NCBI RefSeq assembly: GCF_014268935.2
Contig: NZ_JABWRJ020000005.1
Span: forward strand, 62,001 to 126,000
Direction of reading: 5' to 3'
Length of the DNA: 64,000 nt
Source of the DNA: Pseudomonas peradeniyensis
GTDB lineage: Bacteria > Pseudomonadota > Gammaproteobacteria > Pseudomonadales > Pseudomonadaceae
Both the position numbers and the translations under genes were made by a program. The notes under the pieces were generated by a model, which saw nothing but the letters and a program-made list of their open reading frames with translations, had not been told where the DNA came from and did no database searches. Shown piece after piece: positions 23,293-30,800 of the stretch (within the stretch, counting starts at the first letter, position 1; each line of letters opens with the position of its first letter).

Positions 23293-24219
23293 ATGACTGC
23301 GGTCCGCAAGAACCCCGACGCCTTCGCCTTCCAGGTCATGCTGGGGCTGTGCCTGATCTGGGGCTGCCAGCAGGTGCTGATCAAATCCGCTGCCGTGGAC
23401 ATCGCACCGGTCATGCAGGCGGCGTTTCGCAATGGCATCGCCGCGCTGCTGGTGGGGCTGCTGGTCTGCTGGCGGGGTGGCTGGAGCCAGGTGGGCAGCA
23501 CCTGGCGCGCCGGGTTGCTGGCCGGCGCGCTGTTCGGCCTGGAGTTCCTGTTCATCGCCGAGGGGCTGAAGTTGACCTCGGCGGCGCACATGTCGGTGTT
23601 CCTCTACACCGCGCCGATCTTCACCGCCCTGGGGCTGCATTTCATGATGCCCAGCGAGCGGCTGCGGCTGTTGCAGTGGCTGGGCATCCTGCTGGCCTTC
23701 GGGGGGATTGCCCTGGCCTTCGCCGGCGGGGTTTCCCTCGAACACCTCGATGGACGCATGTTGCTGGGCGATGCCCTGGCGATCCTGGCGGGCCTAGCCT
23801 GGGGCGCGACCACGGTGGTGGTGCGCGGCTCGCGACTGTCCGAGGCGCCGGCGACCCTGACCCTGTTCTACCAGCTGGCGGTGGGGTTTGTCGGGCTGGT
23901 GCTGATCGCCCTGGTGAGCGGGCAGATCGCCGATTTCTCGCTGACCCCGCTGGCGGTGGGCAGTGTGCTGTTCCAGGGGATCGTGGTGTCGTTTGTGAGC
24001 TACCTGACCTGGTTCTGGTTGCTGCGCAAATACCTGGCCTCGAACCTGGCGGTGTTTTCCTTCATCACGCCGCTGTTCGGGGTGACCTTCGGCGTGCTGC
24101 TGCTGGATGAGCCGCTGAGCCTGAACTTCGTGATCGGTGCGGGAATGGTGTTGCTCGGGGTGGTCATGGTCAGCGCCGAGGCGTGGGTGCGGCAGCAGTT
24201 GCGCAAGCTGGTGGGATGA
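23293..24219 (+). CDS. EamA/DMT-family transporter
   Basis: 308 residues with ten predicted membrane helices in two homologous halves, each an EamA domain. The first half begins VMLGLCLIWGCQQVLIKSA and contains the typical GxxFGLEFLFIAEGLKLTSA. The second ends FGVTFGVLLLDEPLSLNFVI. Such inner-membrane proteins export amino acids, nucleosides or other metabolites, and the substrate cannot be predicted. GAGG precedes the ATG. The gene is flanked by the CDI island and by a broken antitoxin whose remaining frame reads into its 3' end, so this may be the first chromosomal backbone gene after the island. Confidence 0.88.
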   Translation: MTAVRKNPDAFAFQVMLGLCLIWGCQQVLIKSAAVDIAPVMQAAFRNGIAALLVGLLVCWRGGWSQVGSTWRAGLLAGALFGLEFLFIAEGLKLTSAAHMSVFLYTAPIFTALGLHFMMPSERLRLLQWLGILLAFGGIALAFAGGVSLEHLDGRMLLGDALAILAGLAWGATTVVVRGSRLSEAPATLTLFYQLAVGFVGLVLIALVSGQIADFSLTPLAVGSVLFQGIVVSFVSYLTWFWLLRKYLASNLAVFSFITPLFGVTFGVLLLDEPLSLNFVIGAGMVLLGVVMVSAEAWVRQQLRKLVG

Positions 24220-24379
24220 GAGGGTAGACGCGCCGGCTCCTGGCGCGTTTCACCACGGCCACGGCTTTTGCTACGTAGGCTGCATCCCCTGTCTCCAATG
24301 CGTCAGTCATGAACTGTGCGATGGTTTCTGGAGAAGCCAAATAGGCGGCAGCCTCGAATTCATGGAACGTTTCAGTCAT
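24170..24379 (-). pseudogene. Truncated addiction-module antidote protein (HigA-like)
   Basis: The first 48 residues (MTETFHEFEAAAYL onward, through YVAKAVAVVKRARS, 24236-24379) match the N-terminal signature of the 'putative addiction module antidote' family. Full members are about 95-100 residues and continue into a helix-turn-helix domain. Here the frame instead runs into DNA antisense to the DMT gene (YPLIPPACATAAAP) and stops, so the DNA-binding half is missing. No partner toxin gene remains upstream. It is probably a deletion scar of a HigBA-type locus. The ribosome-binding site (GAGG before the ATG) is still present. Confidence 0.6.
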
Positions 24380-24474
24380 TTTGCGTCCTCTGCAAGTGTT
24401 GGAGAATGTAGCCAATGAAACGTTGCCAAGAGAGGCACAAATGATTTCGATCTGTTGCTGAATTCAACCCACCA

Positions 24475-25644
24475 TCATCCGGCAGTTCGGGCATTTGAGT
24501 GGCATTCCTGCAGGTAATGACCTCCTGTCACGGCCAGCACTCCGGCCACGGCCAACCCTGCCGCCGCCAACACCAACGCTGGCTGTAATCCACCACTGAA
24601 ATGGCTGCTCAACGCCGCCAGCAACGGCCCGCTCAACTGTCCCAGGGCAAAGCACGCGGTCAGCAACCCGGCATTGCGCTGCGTGGCATGGGGCGCCAGC
24701 TCCCGTGAGCGCTGCATCACCAGTTGCATGCAGGCCAGGAACGGCCCGCCGCACAGCAGCACGCCCAATGCCAGGCCGACGCCGCCACCGAGCAGGCAGG
24801 CCAGTACACCCAGCCCTTGCAGCCACAGGGTGGTGGTCAGCCAGGCGGAGGTTCGCCCCGGGCGGCGCAGGCTGACGATGGCAACGCCGAGCGCCGATGC
24901 CAATCCGAACGCGGGCCAGAACAGGTCGGCTTGCCACTGCCCATGGAACTGCTGGCTGGCCATCTGCGACAGGAAGGTGGCCGGCAGGATGTAGCCGATC
25001 CCGTAGAGCGCATAGACCAGGCCCAGGCGTCCGATGCCGGTGCCGCGGCCTTGTTCGTTGACGGCCGCAGGCGTGGCGGTGGGTTCCAGCGCCCGTGGCA
25101 GCCACGGCAGCACCGCCAGCAGCATGACCAGCGCGGCGACGCCATAGACCAGCCACAGGGCCGCCGAATCCAGCCCTAGCAGGTGCGCGCCCAGGGCCAG
25201 TACGCCCGTCACCGCGATGCCGACGCCGGGCCCGGCGAACACCAGCGCGCCGAGGCGCTGCCGGCCATGGGCGCTGGCCAGTTGCTGGCTGAGGCTGGCG
25301 ATCATCACCAGCACCCAGGCGCTGGCCACGCCGGTACCGAAGCGCAGCAGCAGGTGGCTCCAGAAACCGTCGGCGGCCCACGAGGCCAGGGTCAGCAGCA
25401 CGCACAGCCACAGGCCTCCATGCAGACGCAGGCGCACCTGGGCGGGCTGGCGGGCGAACATGGCGTCCACTGCGCCGAGGAAGTAGCCCAGGTAGTTGGC
25501 GGCGGCGACCAGGCCGCCGGCGGTGAGGTCGAACTGGCCCTCGGCGATCAGTCGGGGCAGTTGCGGCGTGAGGGCGAAGCGGCCGATGCCCATGGCCATC
25601 ATCAGCGCCACGGCGCTGGCCAGCAGTTGCACGATGGGTGACAT
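24475..25644 (-). CDS. YbfB/YjiJ-family MFS transporter
   Basis: 389 residues, twelve hydrophobic segments. The start at 25644 has AGGAG upstream; the open frame continues 43 codons further without homology. The N-terminus (MSPIVQLLASAVALMMAMGI, then GRFALTPQLP) is the hallmark of the YbfB/YjiJ group, which belongs to the major facilitator superfamily. The substrate is unknown. It is divergent from a LysR regulator across a 106-base gap that carries a LysR-type dyad, so the regulator probably controls this transporter. Confidence 0.87.
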   Translation of the reverse strand: MSPIVQLLASAVALMMAMGIGRFALTPQLPRLIAEGQFDLTAGGLVAAANYLGYFLGAVDAMFARQPAQVRLRLHGGLWLCVLLTLASWAADGFWSHLLLRFGTGVASAWVLVMIASLSQQLASAHGRQRLGALVFAGPGVGIAVTGVLALGAHLLGLDSAALWLVYGVAALVMLLAVLPWLPRALEPTATPAAVNEQGRGTGIGRLGLVYALYGIGYILPATFLSQMASQQFHGQWQADLFWPAFGLASALGVAIVSLRRPGRTSAWLTTTLWLQGLGVLACLLGGGVGLALGVLLCGGPFLACMQLVMQRSRELAPHATQRNAGLLTACFALGQLSGPLLAALSSHFSGGLQPALVLAAAGLAVAGVLAVTGGHYLQECHSNARTAG

Positions 25645-25699
25645 GGAAAGTCTCCTGCACGAAGGGATGCGATGGATGGCAGGGTAGGGCTCATTGACT

Positions 25700-25714
25700 T
25701 TCAATAAAATTGAA
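25700..25714. promoter_or_regulatory. LysR-type operator between MFS and LysR genes
   Basis: The perfect dyad TTCAAT-AAA-ATTGAA satisfies the T-N11-A rule (25701 to 25713). It lies in the short AT-rich divergent region, 36 bp before the LysR ATG and 55 bp before the transporter ATG. Confidence 0.6.
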
Positions 25715-25750
25715 TAATGATGATCAAGTTGTTCTGTTTTGGAGAATCTC

Positions 25751-26644
25751 ATGGAGTTCAGCCAACTGCGCATCTTCCAGGCCGTGGCCGAGGAGGGCTC
25801 GGTGACCCGCGCCGCCGAGCGATTGCACCGGGTGCCGTCGAACCTGTCGACGCGCCTGCGTCAGCTCGAAGAGCAACTGGGGGTGGAGCTGTTCCTGCGC
25901 GAGCGCCAGCGCTTGCAGCTGTCGCCGGCCGGCAAGGTGCTGCTCGACTACGCACATAGGCTGACCAACCTGCGTGACGAGGCCCTGGCCGCGGTGCAGG
26001 GCGGCCAGCCGGCGGGGGACTTCGTGCTGGGCACCATGTACAGCACGGCGGCCATTCATTTGCCGGCGCTGCTGGCGCGCTACCACCAGGCCTATCCGGC
26101 AGTGAACCTGCAGGTGCAGGCGGCGCCCAGTGCCGAGCTGCTGGAAGGGGTGCTCAGCCATCGGCTGGACGCGGCGCTGGTGGACGGCCCGCTCAACCTG
26201 GCCGGGCTGGATGGCGTGCCGTTGTGCGAGGAAACCCTGGTGCTGATCACCAGCCCCGAGCACCCGGCGGTGCACAGCGCCAGGGATGTGGCCGGCAAGG
26301 CGGTGTTCACCTTCCGCCAGGGCTGCTCGTACCGCATGCGCCTGGAAGCCTGGTACGCCCATGCCCACACGCCGATGGGGCGGGTCATGGAGATCGAGTC
26401 GTACCAGAGCATGCTGGCCTGCGTGATCGCCGGGGCCGGGGTGGCGTTGATGGCGCAGTCCATGCTCGACAGCCTGCCGGGCCGCGAGCAGGTGCGGGCG
26501 CATCGGTTGCAGGCGCCGTTCGACCAGGCGATGACCTGGCTGATGTGGCGCCAGGGCAAACGCGGGGCGAATCTGCAGGCCTGGATCGACTTGCAACAAA
26601 GCGAAACGATTGACCGACCGTCGGAAGCTGCCGTCTGCGCTTGA
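25751..26644 (+). CDS. LysR-family transcriptional regulator
   Basis: 297 residues. The ATG at 25751 has GGAG 6 bases upstream. The winged helix-turn-helix comes first (FSQLRIFQAVAEEGSVTRAA, then LHRVPSNLSTRLRQLEEQLG), followed by the periplasmic-binding-protein-like effector domain from about residue 90. It probably senses a small molecule and controls the divergent MFS transporter through the dyad at 25700. Its stop codon overlaps an Anr/FNR-like box serving the next gene. From memory, a LysR gene followed by a PA1414-like small gene matches the PA1413-PA1414 arrangement in P. aeruginosa. Confidence 0.9.
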   Translation: MEFSQLRIFQAVAEEGSVTRAAERLHRVPSNLSTRLRQLEEQLGVELFLRERQRLQLSPAGKVLLDYAHRLTNLRDEALAAVQGGQPAGDFVLGTMYSTAAIHLPALLARYHQAYPAVNLQVQAAPSAELLEGVLSHRLDAALVDGPLNLAGLDGVPLCEETLVLITSPEHPAVHSARDVAGKAVFTFRQGCSYRMRLEAWYAHAHTPMGRVMEIESYQSMLACVIAGAGVALMAQSMLDSLPGREQVRAHRLQAPFDQAMTWLMWRQGKRGANLQAWIDLQQSETIDRPSEAAVCA

Positions 26645-26654
26645 TCCGGGTCAA
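26641..26654 (+). promoter_or_regulatory. Anr/FNR-type box
   Basis: TTGAT-CCGG-GTCAA matches the anaerobic regulator consensus TTGAT-N4-ATCAA at nine of ten positions. It overlaps the LysR stop codon. TATGAT at 26706-26711 is a plausible -10 element, which would place the box about 70 bases upstream of the transcript start, a usual activator position. Confidence 0.65.
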
Positions 26655-26768
26655 AATCGCCCCTATGTGTAGGAACAGAGGCATGCGCAATACAGGACAT
26701 AGGTCTATGATCTGTATGACGCATCGCAAGTTTGATTGACCGTGAGGCTGACCCGTCAAGGGGGCACT

Positions 26769-26897
26769 ATGAACGAACGCATGTACAACTGGCTCCATGA
26801 CCTCGCCGTCGCCCTGGGCCTGCTCCCGCCACCGTTGCAGCCGGTGCCGATCCCGACCGACGAAGAACAGCGCAAGCGCCAGCCGCGTCGGCGCTGA
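26769..26897 (+). CDS. 42-residue conserved small protein, PA1414-like
   Basis: MNERMYNWLHDLAVALGLLP is followed by a Pro-rich stretch and the basic tail RKRQPRRR. AAGGGG lies a few bases before the ATG. It has an amphipathic N-terminal helix and no signal peptide. Short proteins of this pattern (helix, Pro-rich linker, Arg tail) are, as I recall, widespread in Pseudomonas next to a LysR gene. Upstream is an Anr-type box and downstream a perfect 16-bp terminator stem, so it forms its own transcription unit. Whether the protein, the RNA or both matter is not clear. Confidence 0.75.
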   Translation: MNERMYNWLHDLAVALGLLPPPLQPVPIPTDEEQRKRQPRRR

Positions 26898-26906
26898 TCA
26901 CTGACA

Positions 26907-26943
26907 AAAAGGCCGCCGCATCTCATCGATGCGGCGGCCTTTT
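26907..26943. terminator. Strong bidirectional Rho-independent terminator
   Basis: A perfect 16-bp stem (26907-26922 with 26928-26943) has a 5-base loop and A and T runs at its two ends. It lies between the small gene and the convergent symporter gene and can serve both. Confidence 0.93.
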
Positions 26944-26967
26944 GCGTTGTTGCCCCGTGATCTGGCC

Positions 26968-28347
26968 TCAGGCCAGGTTCGCCGTCGCCACCGGTTTGCG
27001 CGAAGCCAGGCTGACCACCACGAAGCTCACCAGGCCGATGGCCAGGCTGTAGTAGATCGGCGAGTTGGCCTCCAGGCCGTCCTTGAACATGAACAGCAGC
27101 GCGGTACCGAAGCCCAGCGTCATGCTGGCGATGGCCCCGGCGGTGGTCGCGCGTTTCCAGAAGATTGCGCCGATCAGCGGGATCAGCATGCCGCCCACCA
27201 GCAGGTTGTAGGCCAGGGTCAGGGCGCTGATCACATCGTTCACCGCCAGGGCGATACCCAGTACCACCAGGCCGGTGAGCAGGGTGAACAGACGGTTGAT
27301 GCCCAGGCTCGACTGCTTGCCGCCGCGCAGCTTGGGCAGCAGGTCTTCGGTCAGGGTGGTCGAGGCGGCCAGCAGGCCCGCGCTGGCGGTGGACATCATC
27401 GCGGCCAGGGCGGCGGCCATCAGCAGGCCACGGATGCCCTCGGGCAGCTGGCCCTTGATCATCTCGGCGAAGGCGTTGTTCGGGTTGGCCAGATCCGGCA
27501 TCAGCACGTGGGCGGCCATGCCGATCAGGGCGCAGGCCAGGCCGTACAGCACGCAGTAGATACCGGCGGTGGTGCCGGCGCGCTGGCAGACCTTCTCGTC
27601 ACGGGCGGTGAACACCCGCTGCCAGATGTCCTGGCCGATCAGGATGCCGAAGAAGTAGATCAGGAAGTAGGTGATGATGGTGTCCCAGCCGATGGTGGTC
27701 CAGCTGAAGCTGGCCGCCGGCAGCTTGGCCACCAGGGCGTCCCAGCCACCGGCCTTGTACAGGCACACTGGCAGCAGGATGAACATCAGGCCCACGGTCT
27801 TGATGACGAACTGGACGATGTCGGTCAGGGTCAGCGACCACATGCCGCCGATGGTCGAGTACACCACCACCACGCCACCGCCGAACAGCAGGGCCATCCA
27901 GAACGGCACGTCGAGCAGCACCTGCAGCACGGTGCCCATGGCCAGGGTCGAGGTCACCGCGATCATCAGCGCATAGGCAAGCATGATCGCCGCGCTGGCC
28001 TGGCGGGCCATCGGGTTGTAGCGGCGCTCCAGCACCTGGGTGACGGTGAAGATCTTCAGGCGCAGCAGCGGCTTGGCCAGGAACAGGTTGAGGGCGATGA
28101 TCCCCAGGCCCAGGGCGGCGCACAGCCAGAAGCCGGAAATGCCGTGGACGTAGCCCAGGCGCACGGTGCCGACGGTGGAGGCGCCGCCGAGCACGGTGGT
28201 GGCCATGGTGCCCATGTACAGGGTCGGGCCGAGGTTGCGCCCGGCCACCAGGTAGTCTTCGTGGGTCTTCGCGCGCCGCATGCCGTACCAGCCGAGGGCC
28301 AGCATGCTGGCGGCATAGATCAGTACAACGATGATGTCCAAGGCCAT
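26968..28347 (-). CDS. Sodium:solute symporter (SSS family)
   Basis: 459 residues, thirteen or so membrane helices. The N-terminus reads IIVVLIYAASMLALGWYG, then the family motif EDYLVAGRNLGP, then TVLGGASTVGTV and GIIALNLFLAKPL. The later SSS signature lies around LMAAALAAMMSTASAGLLAAS. It should import an organic solute with sodium. Because guanidinobutyrase is encoded next to it on the same strand, guanidinobutyrate or a related guanidino compound is a reasonable substrate. From memory the P. aeruginosa equivalent is PA1418, near gbuA (PA1421). A REP pair separates it from gbuA, so it may have its own promoter. Confidence 0.9.
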   Translation of the reverse strand: MALDIIVVLIYAASMLALGWYGMRRAKTHEDYLVAGRNLGPTLYMGTMATTVLGGASTVGTVRLGYVHGISGFWLCAALGLGIIALNLFLAKPLLRLKIFTVTQVLERRYNPMARQASAAIMLAYALMIAVTSTLAMGTVLQVLLDVPFWMALLFGGGVVVVYSTIGGMWSLTLTDIVQFVIKTVGLMFILLPVCLYKAGGWDALVAKLPAASFSWTTIGWDTIITYFLIYFFGILIGQDIWQRVFTARDEKVCQRAGTTAGIYCVLYGLACALIGMAAHVLMPDLANPNNAFAEMIKGQLPEGIRGLLMAAALAAMMSTASAGLLAASTTLTEDLLPKLRGGKQSSLGINRLFTLLTGLVVLGIALAVNDVISALTLAYNLLVGGMLIPLIGAIFWKRATTAGAIASMTLGFGTALLFMFKDGLEANSPIYYSLAIGLVSFVVVSLASRKPVATANLA

Positions 28348-28494
28348 TGGGGGTCTCCCGATTATCTTTATTATGGCGAGATCGGCCGTCCGGACGCTGC
28401 AAGGCGCCCGGCGGTCCTGTCATGTGTTGACGGGCCTCTATGGCCCTCCCGAATGGCTCCTGCCGGGGTTATTTCAATGGCATTGCACGGGGCG

Positions 28495-28563
28495 CGTGGG
28501 AGCGGCGGTGCGTCGATGCGACTTGCCCCGCGATTGCAATCGCGGGGCAAGCCCGCTCCCACG
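28495..28563. repeat. REP pair (inverted), GCGGGG subtype
   Basis: Two inverted copies of the Pseudomonas REP sequence GCGGGGCAAGCCCGCTCCCA face each other between the gbuA stop and the symporter start. The left copy is partly degenerate. Confidence 0.8.
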
Positions 28564-28589
28564 TCCCTTCAATAACCATTACGCATCAA

Positions 28590-29540
28590 TCAGCGACGTA
28601 CCACGCCCGGCAGCACGCAAAGCATTTCGAACAGCAGGTTGGCGCCCAGCAGCGAGGTGTTGCCGGTGGTGTCGTAGGGTGGGGAGACTTCGACCAGGTC
28701 GCAGCCGATCAGGTCCAGGCCGTGGCAGCCGCGGATGATCTCCATCGCCTGGATAGTGGTCAAGCCGCCGATTTCCGGGGTGCCGGTGCCGGGCGCCCAG
28801 GCCGGGTCGATGCCGTCGATGTCGAACGACAGGTACACCGGGCCGCCACCGACTTTCTCGCGCACTTCGGCCATCAGCGGTTCCAGCGACTTGTGCCAGC
28901 ACTCTTCGGCCTGGACCACACGGAAGCCCTGGCGACGGCTCCAGTTGAAGTCGTCGGCGGTGTAGCCCTGGGCGCGCAGGCCGATCTGCACCACGCGCTC
29001 GCAATCGAGCAGGCCTTCCTCCACGGCGCGGCGGAAGGTGGTGCCGTGGGCGATCTTCTCGCCGAACATGTGGTCGTTGACGTCGGCGTGGGCGTCGATG
29101 TGCACCAGGCCGATCTTGCCGTGCTTCTTGTGCAGGGCGCGCAGGATCGGCAGGGTGATGGTGTGGTCGCCGCCCAGGGTCAGCGGGATGACATTGTGCT
29201 CGACGATCTCGTCGTAGGCCTCTTCGATGATGCGCACGGCGTCCAGCAGGTTGAAGGTGTTGATCGCCACGTCACCGATGTCGGCCACCGACAGCGAGTC
29301 GAACGGGGCGGCGCCGGTGGCCATGTTGTACGGGCGGATCATCACCGACTCGGCGCGGATCTGCCGCGGGCCGAAGCGGGTGCCCGAGCGCAGCGAGGTG
29401 CCGATGTCCAGGGGCACGCCGATGAACGCGGCGTCGAGCCCTTCGGCGCTTTGCAGGTGGGGGAGACGGAGCATGGTGGCGATGCCGCCGAAACGCGGCA
29501 TTTCGTTGCCGCCCAGTGGTTGGTGGAGAATCTTGTCCAC
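28590..29540 (-). CDS. gbuA: Guanidinobutyrase (agmatinase/arginase family)
   Basis: 316 residues from a GTG start, chosen because GAGG stands 6 bases upstream and the resulting N-terminus VDKILHQPLGGNEMPRFGG matches remembered GbuA. The ureohydrolase manganese ligands are present: GGDHT (123-127), DAHAD (149-153) and SFDIDGIDP. The enzyme hydrolyses 4-guanidinobutyrate to 4-aminobutyrate and urea in the arginine/agmatine catabolic route. The close match to GbuA favours guanidinobutyrase over agmatinase (SpeB), but the two are hard to separate by eye. It is divergent from its likely LysR regulator. Confidence 0.88.
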   Translation of the reverse strand: MDKILHQPLGGNEMPRFGGIATMLRLPHLQSAEGLDAAFIGVPLDIGTSLRSGTRFGPRQIRAESVMIRPYNMATGAAPFDSLSVADIGDVAINTFNLLDAVRIIEEAYDEIVEHNVIPLTLGGDHTITLPILRALHKKHGKIGLVHIDAHADVNDHMFGEKIAHGTTFRRAVEEGLLDCERVVQIGLRAQGYTADDFNWSRRQGFRVVQAEECWHKSLEPLMAEVREKVGGGPVYLSFDIDGIDPAWAPGTGTPEIGGLTTIQAMEIIRGCHGLDLIGCDLVEVSPPYDTTGNTSLLGANLLFEMLCVLPGVVRR

Positions 29541-29691
29541 GGTGGGCCTCATCAGTCGGTCGATTGTTCTGTTTGTTCGAACCTGTGCCGCCGCGCGCCT
29601 CGTTGCTCTGGTTGTGCCGGCGGGCAGGGACATTTCGCCGCAGTCTGCGCAAGGTAGTGCCCGGGAAGAATCGCTACCGACAAAAACTTAC

Positions 29692-29707
29692 TTCAGGAAT
29701 TTCTGAA
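29692..29707. promoter_or_regulatory. Candidate GbuR operator
   Basis: TTCAG-N6-CTGAA is an inverted repeat in the divergent region between gbuA and the LysR gene, 60 bp before the LysR ATG. The surroundings are AT-rich. It is a plausible LysR-type binding site. Confidence 0.5.
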
Positions 29708-29766
29708 CTATCGGTGTGCGGCCGGGTTAGACTCTGGCCATTTCCAGCCCACGGACCCGTTGCCCC

Positions 29767-30660
29767 ATGGCCTCATCGCTGCCCGACCTGAAACTGCTGC
29801 GCATCTTCGCCAGCGTGGTGCGTCACCAGGGCTTCGCCAACGCCCAGCGCGACCTCAACCTGTCGACCTCGGCCATCAGCACCTACATGAGCCAGCTGGA
29901 AAGCGCCCTGGGCATCGTGCTCTGCCACCGAGGCCGTGGCGGTTTCAGCCTGACCAGCAAGGGCGAGCTGTTCCACCAGGAGACCTTGCGCCTGCTGGGG
30001 GAGCTGGACGGCTTCGAGCAGTACGCGGCGGCGCTCAAGGGCGAGTTGCGCGGCACTCTCAACCTGGGGGTGATCGACTCCACCGTGGGCGACCGCGCCC
30101 TGCCGCTGGCCGAGGCCATCGGCGCCTACAGCCAGGAGCACCCGGCGGTGCACCTGCACCTGTCGGTGTCCAGCCCGTACGAACTGCAACTGGGCGTGCA
30201 GGACAATCGCCTGGACCTGGCCATCGGCGCGTTCTCGTCGCGCATGAGCGGCCTGGTCTACCAGCCGTTGTACCGCGAGCAGCACTGGCTGTATTGCAGC
30301 AGCCGCCACGCGCTGTTCGGTGAGCGACGGATCCCGGAGCCGGTGATCACCCAGCAGCGCATGGTCGGGCGCGGCTACTGGAGCCAGGCAGAGCTGGCCC
30401 GGCACGGTTTCAAGCACAGCGCCGCCACCGTGGAGAGCATGGAAGCGCAGCTGATTCTGATTCTCTCCGGCGCCTACATTGGCTACCTGCCCGAGCACTA
30501 CGCCCAAGCCTGGGTCGACAAGGGCGACCTGCGCGTGCTGTCGCCAGCGACCTTCGGCTACCAGGCGCCGTTTTCCCTGATCATCCGCCGTGGCCGGAGC
30601 CGGGAACCCCTGATCCAGACGTTCCGCGACTTGCTCAAGAGTCAGCTCAACGTGGGCTGA
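29767..30660 (+). CDS. gbuR: LysR-family regulator of guanidinobutyrate use
   Basis: 297 residues. The helix-turn-helix (LKLLRIFASVVRHQGFANAQ, then LNLSTSAISTYMSQLESALG) is followed by a LysR substrate-binding domain. In P. aeruginosa GbuR activates gbuA in response to 4-guanidinobutyrate, and the divergent gene order is the same here. The dyad at 29692 is the best candidate operator. No frame damage is seen. The symbol depends on the identification of the neighbouring enzyme. Confidence 0.8.
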   Translation: MASSLPDLKLLRIFASVVRHQGFANAQRDLNLSTSAISTYMSQLESALGIVLCHRGRGGFSLTSKGELFHQETLRLLGELDGFEQYAAALKGELRGTLNLGVIDSTVGDRALPLAEAIGAYSQEHPAVHLHLSVSSPYELQLGVQDNRLDLAIGAFSSRMSGLVYQPLYREQHWLYCSSRHALFGERRIPEPVITQQRMVGRGYWSQAELARHGFKHSAATVESMEAQLILILSGAYIGYLPEHYAQAWVDKGDLRVLSPATFGYQAPFSLIIRRGRSREPLIQTFRDLLKSQLNVG

Positions 30661-30800
30661 CGCAGGTCGTTTTCAGCACATTCCGTCAGGTCGGGCTAAT
30701 TTCCTACAAAACTTGACCGCTGACGTGATGGCCTTCTGCTAAATATCTACTTGCTTTGATGATTTTCCCACTCATCTGGATAAGCAAGGGATCGCCAACG

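Larger units (their letters stand above)
26718..26945 (+). ncRNA. Candidate oxygen-responsive short transcript (SicX/PA1414-like)
   Basis: A probable transcript of about 230 bases runs from after the TATGAT element (26706) to the strong terminator at 26907-26943, and covers the 42-codon gene. From memory, P. aeruginosa PA1414 specifies an abundant short RNA, SicX, induced by Anr at low oxygen. The similar neighbour order, the Anr-type box and the matching small gene make an equivalent here plausible. The exact ends are estimates, and no transcript data are available. Confidence 0.4.
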
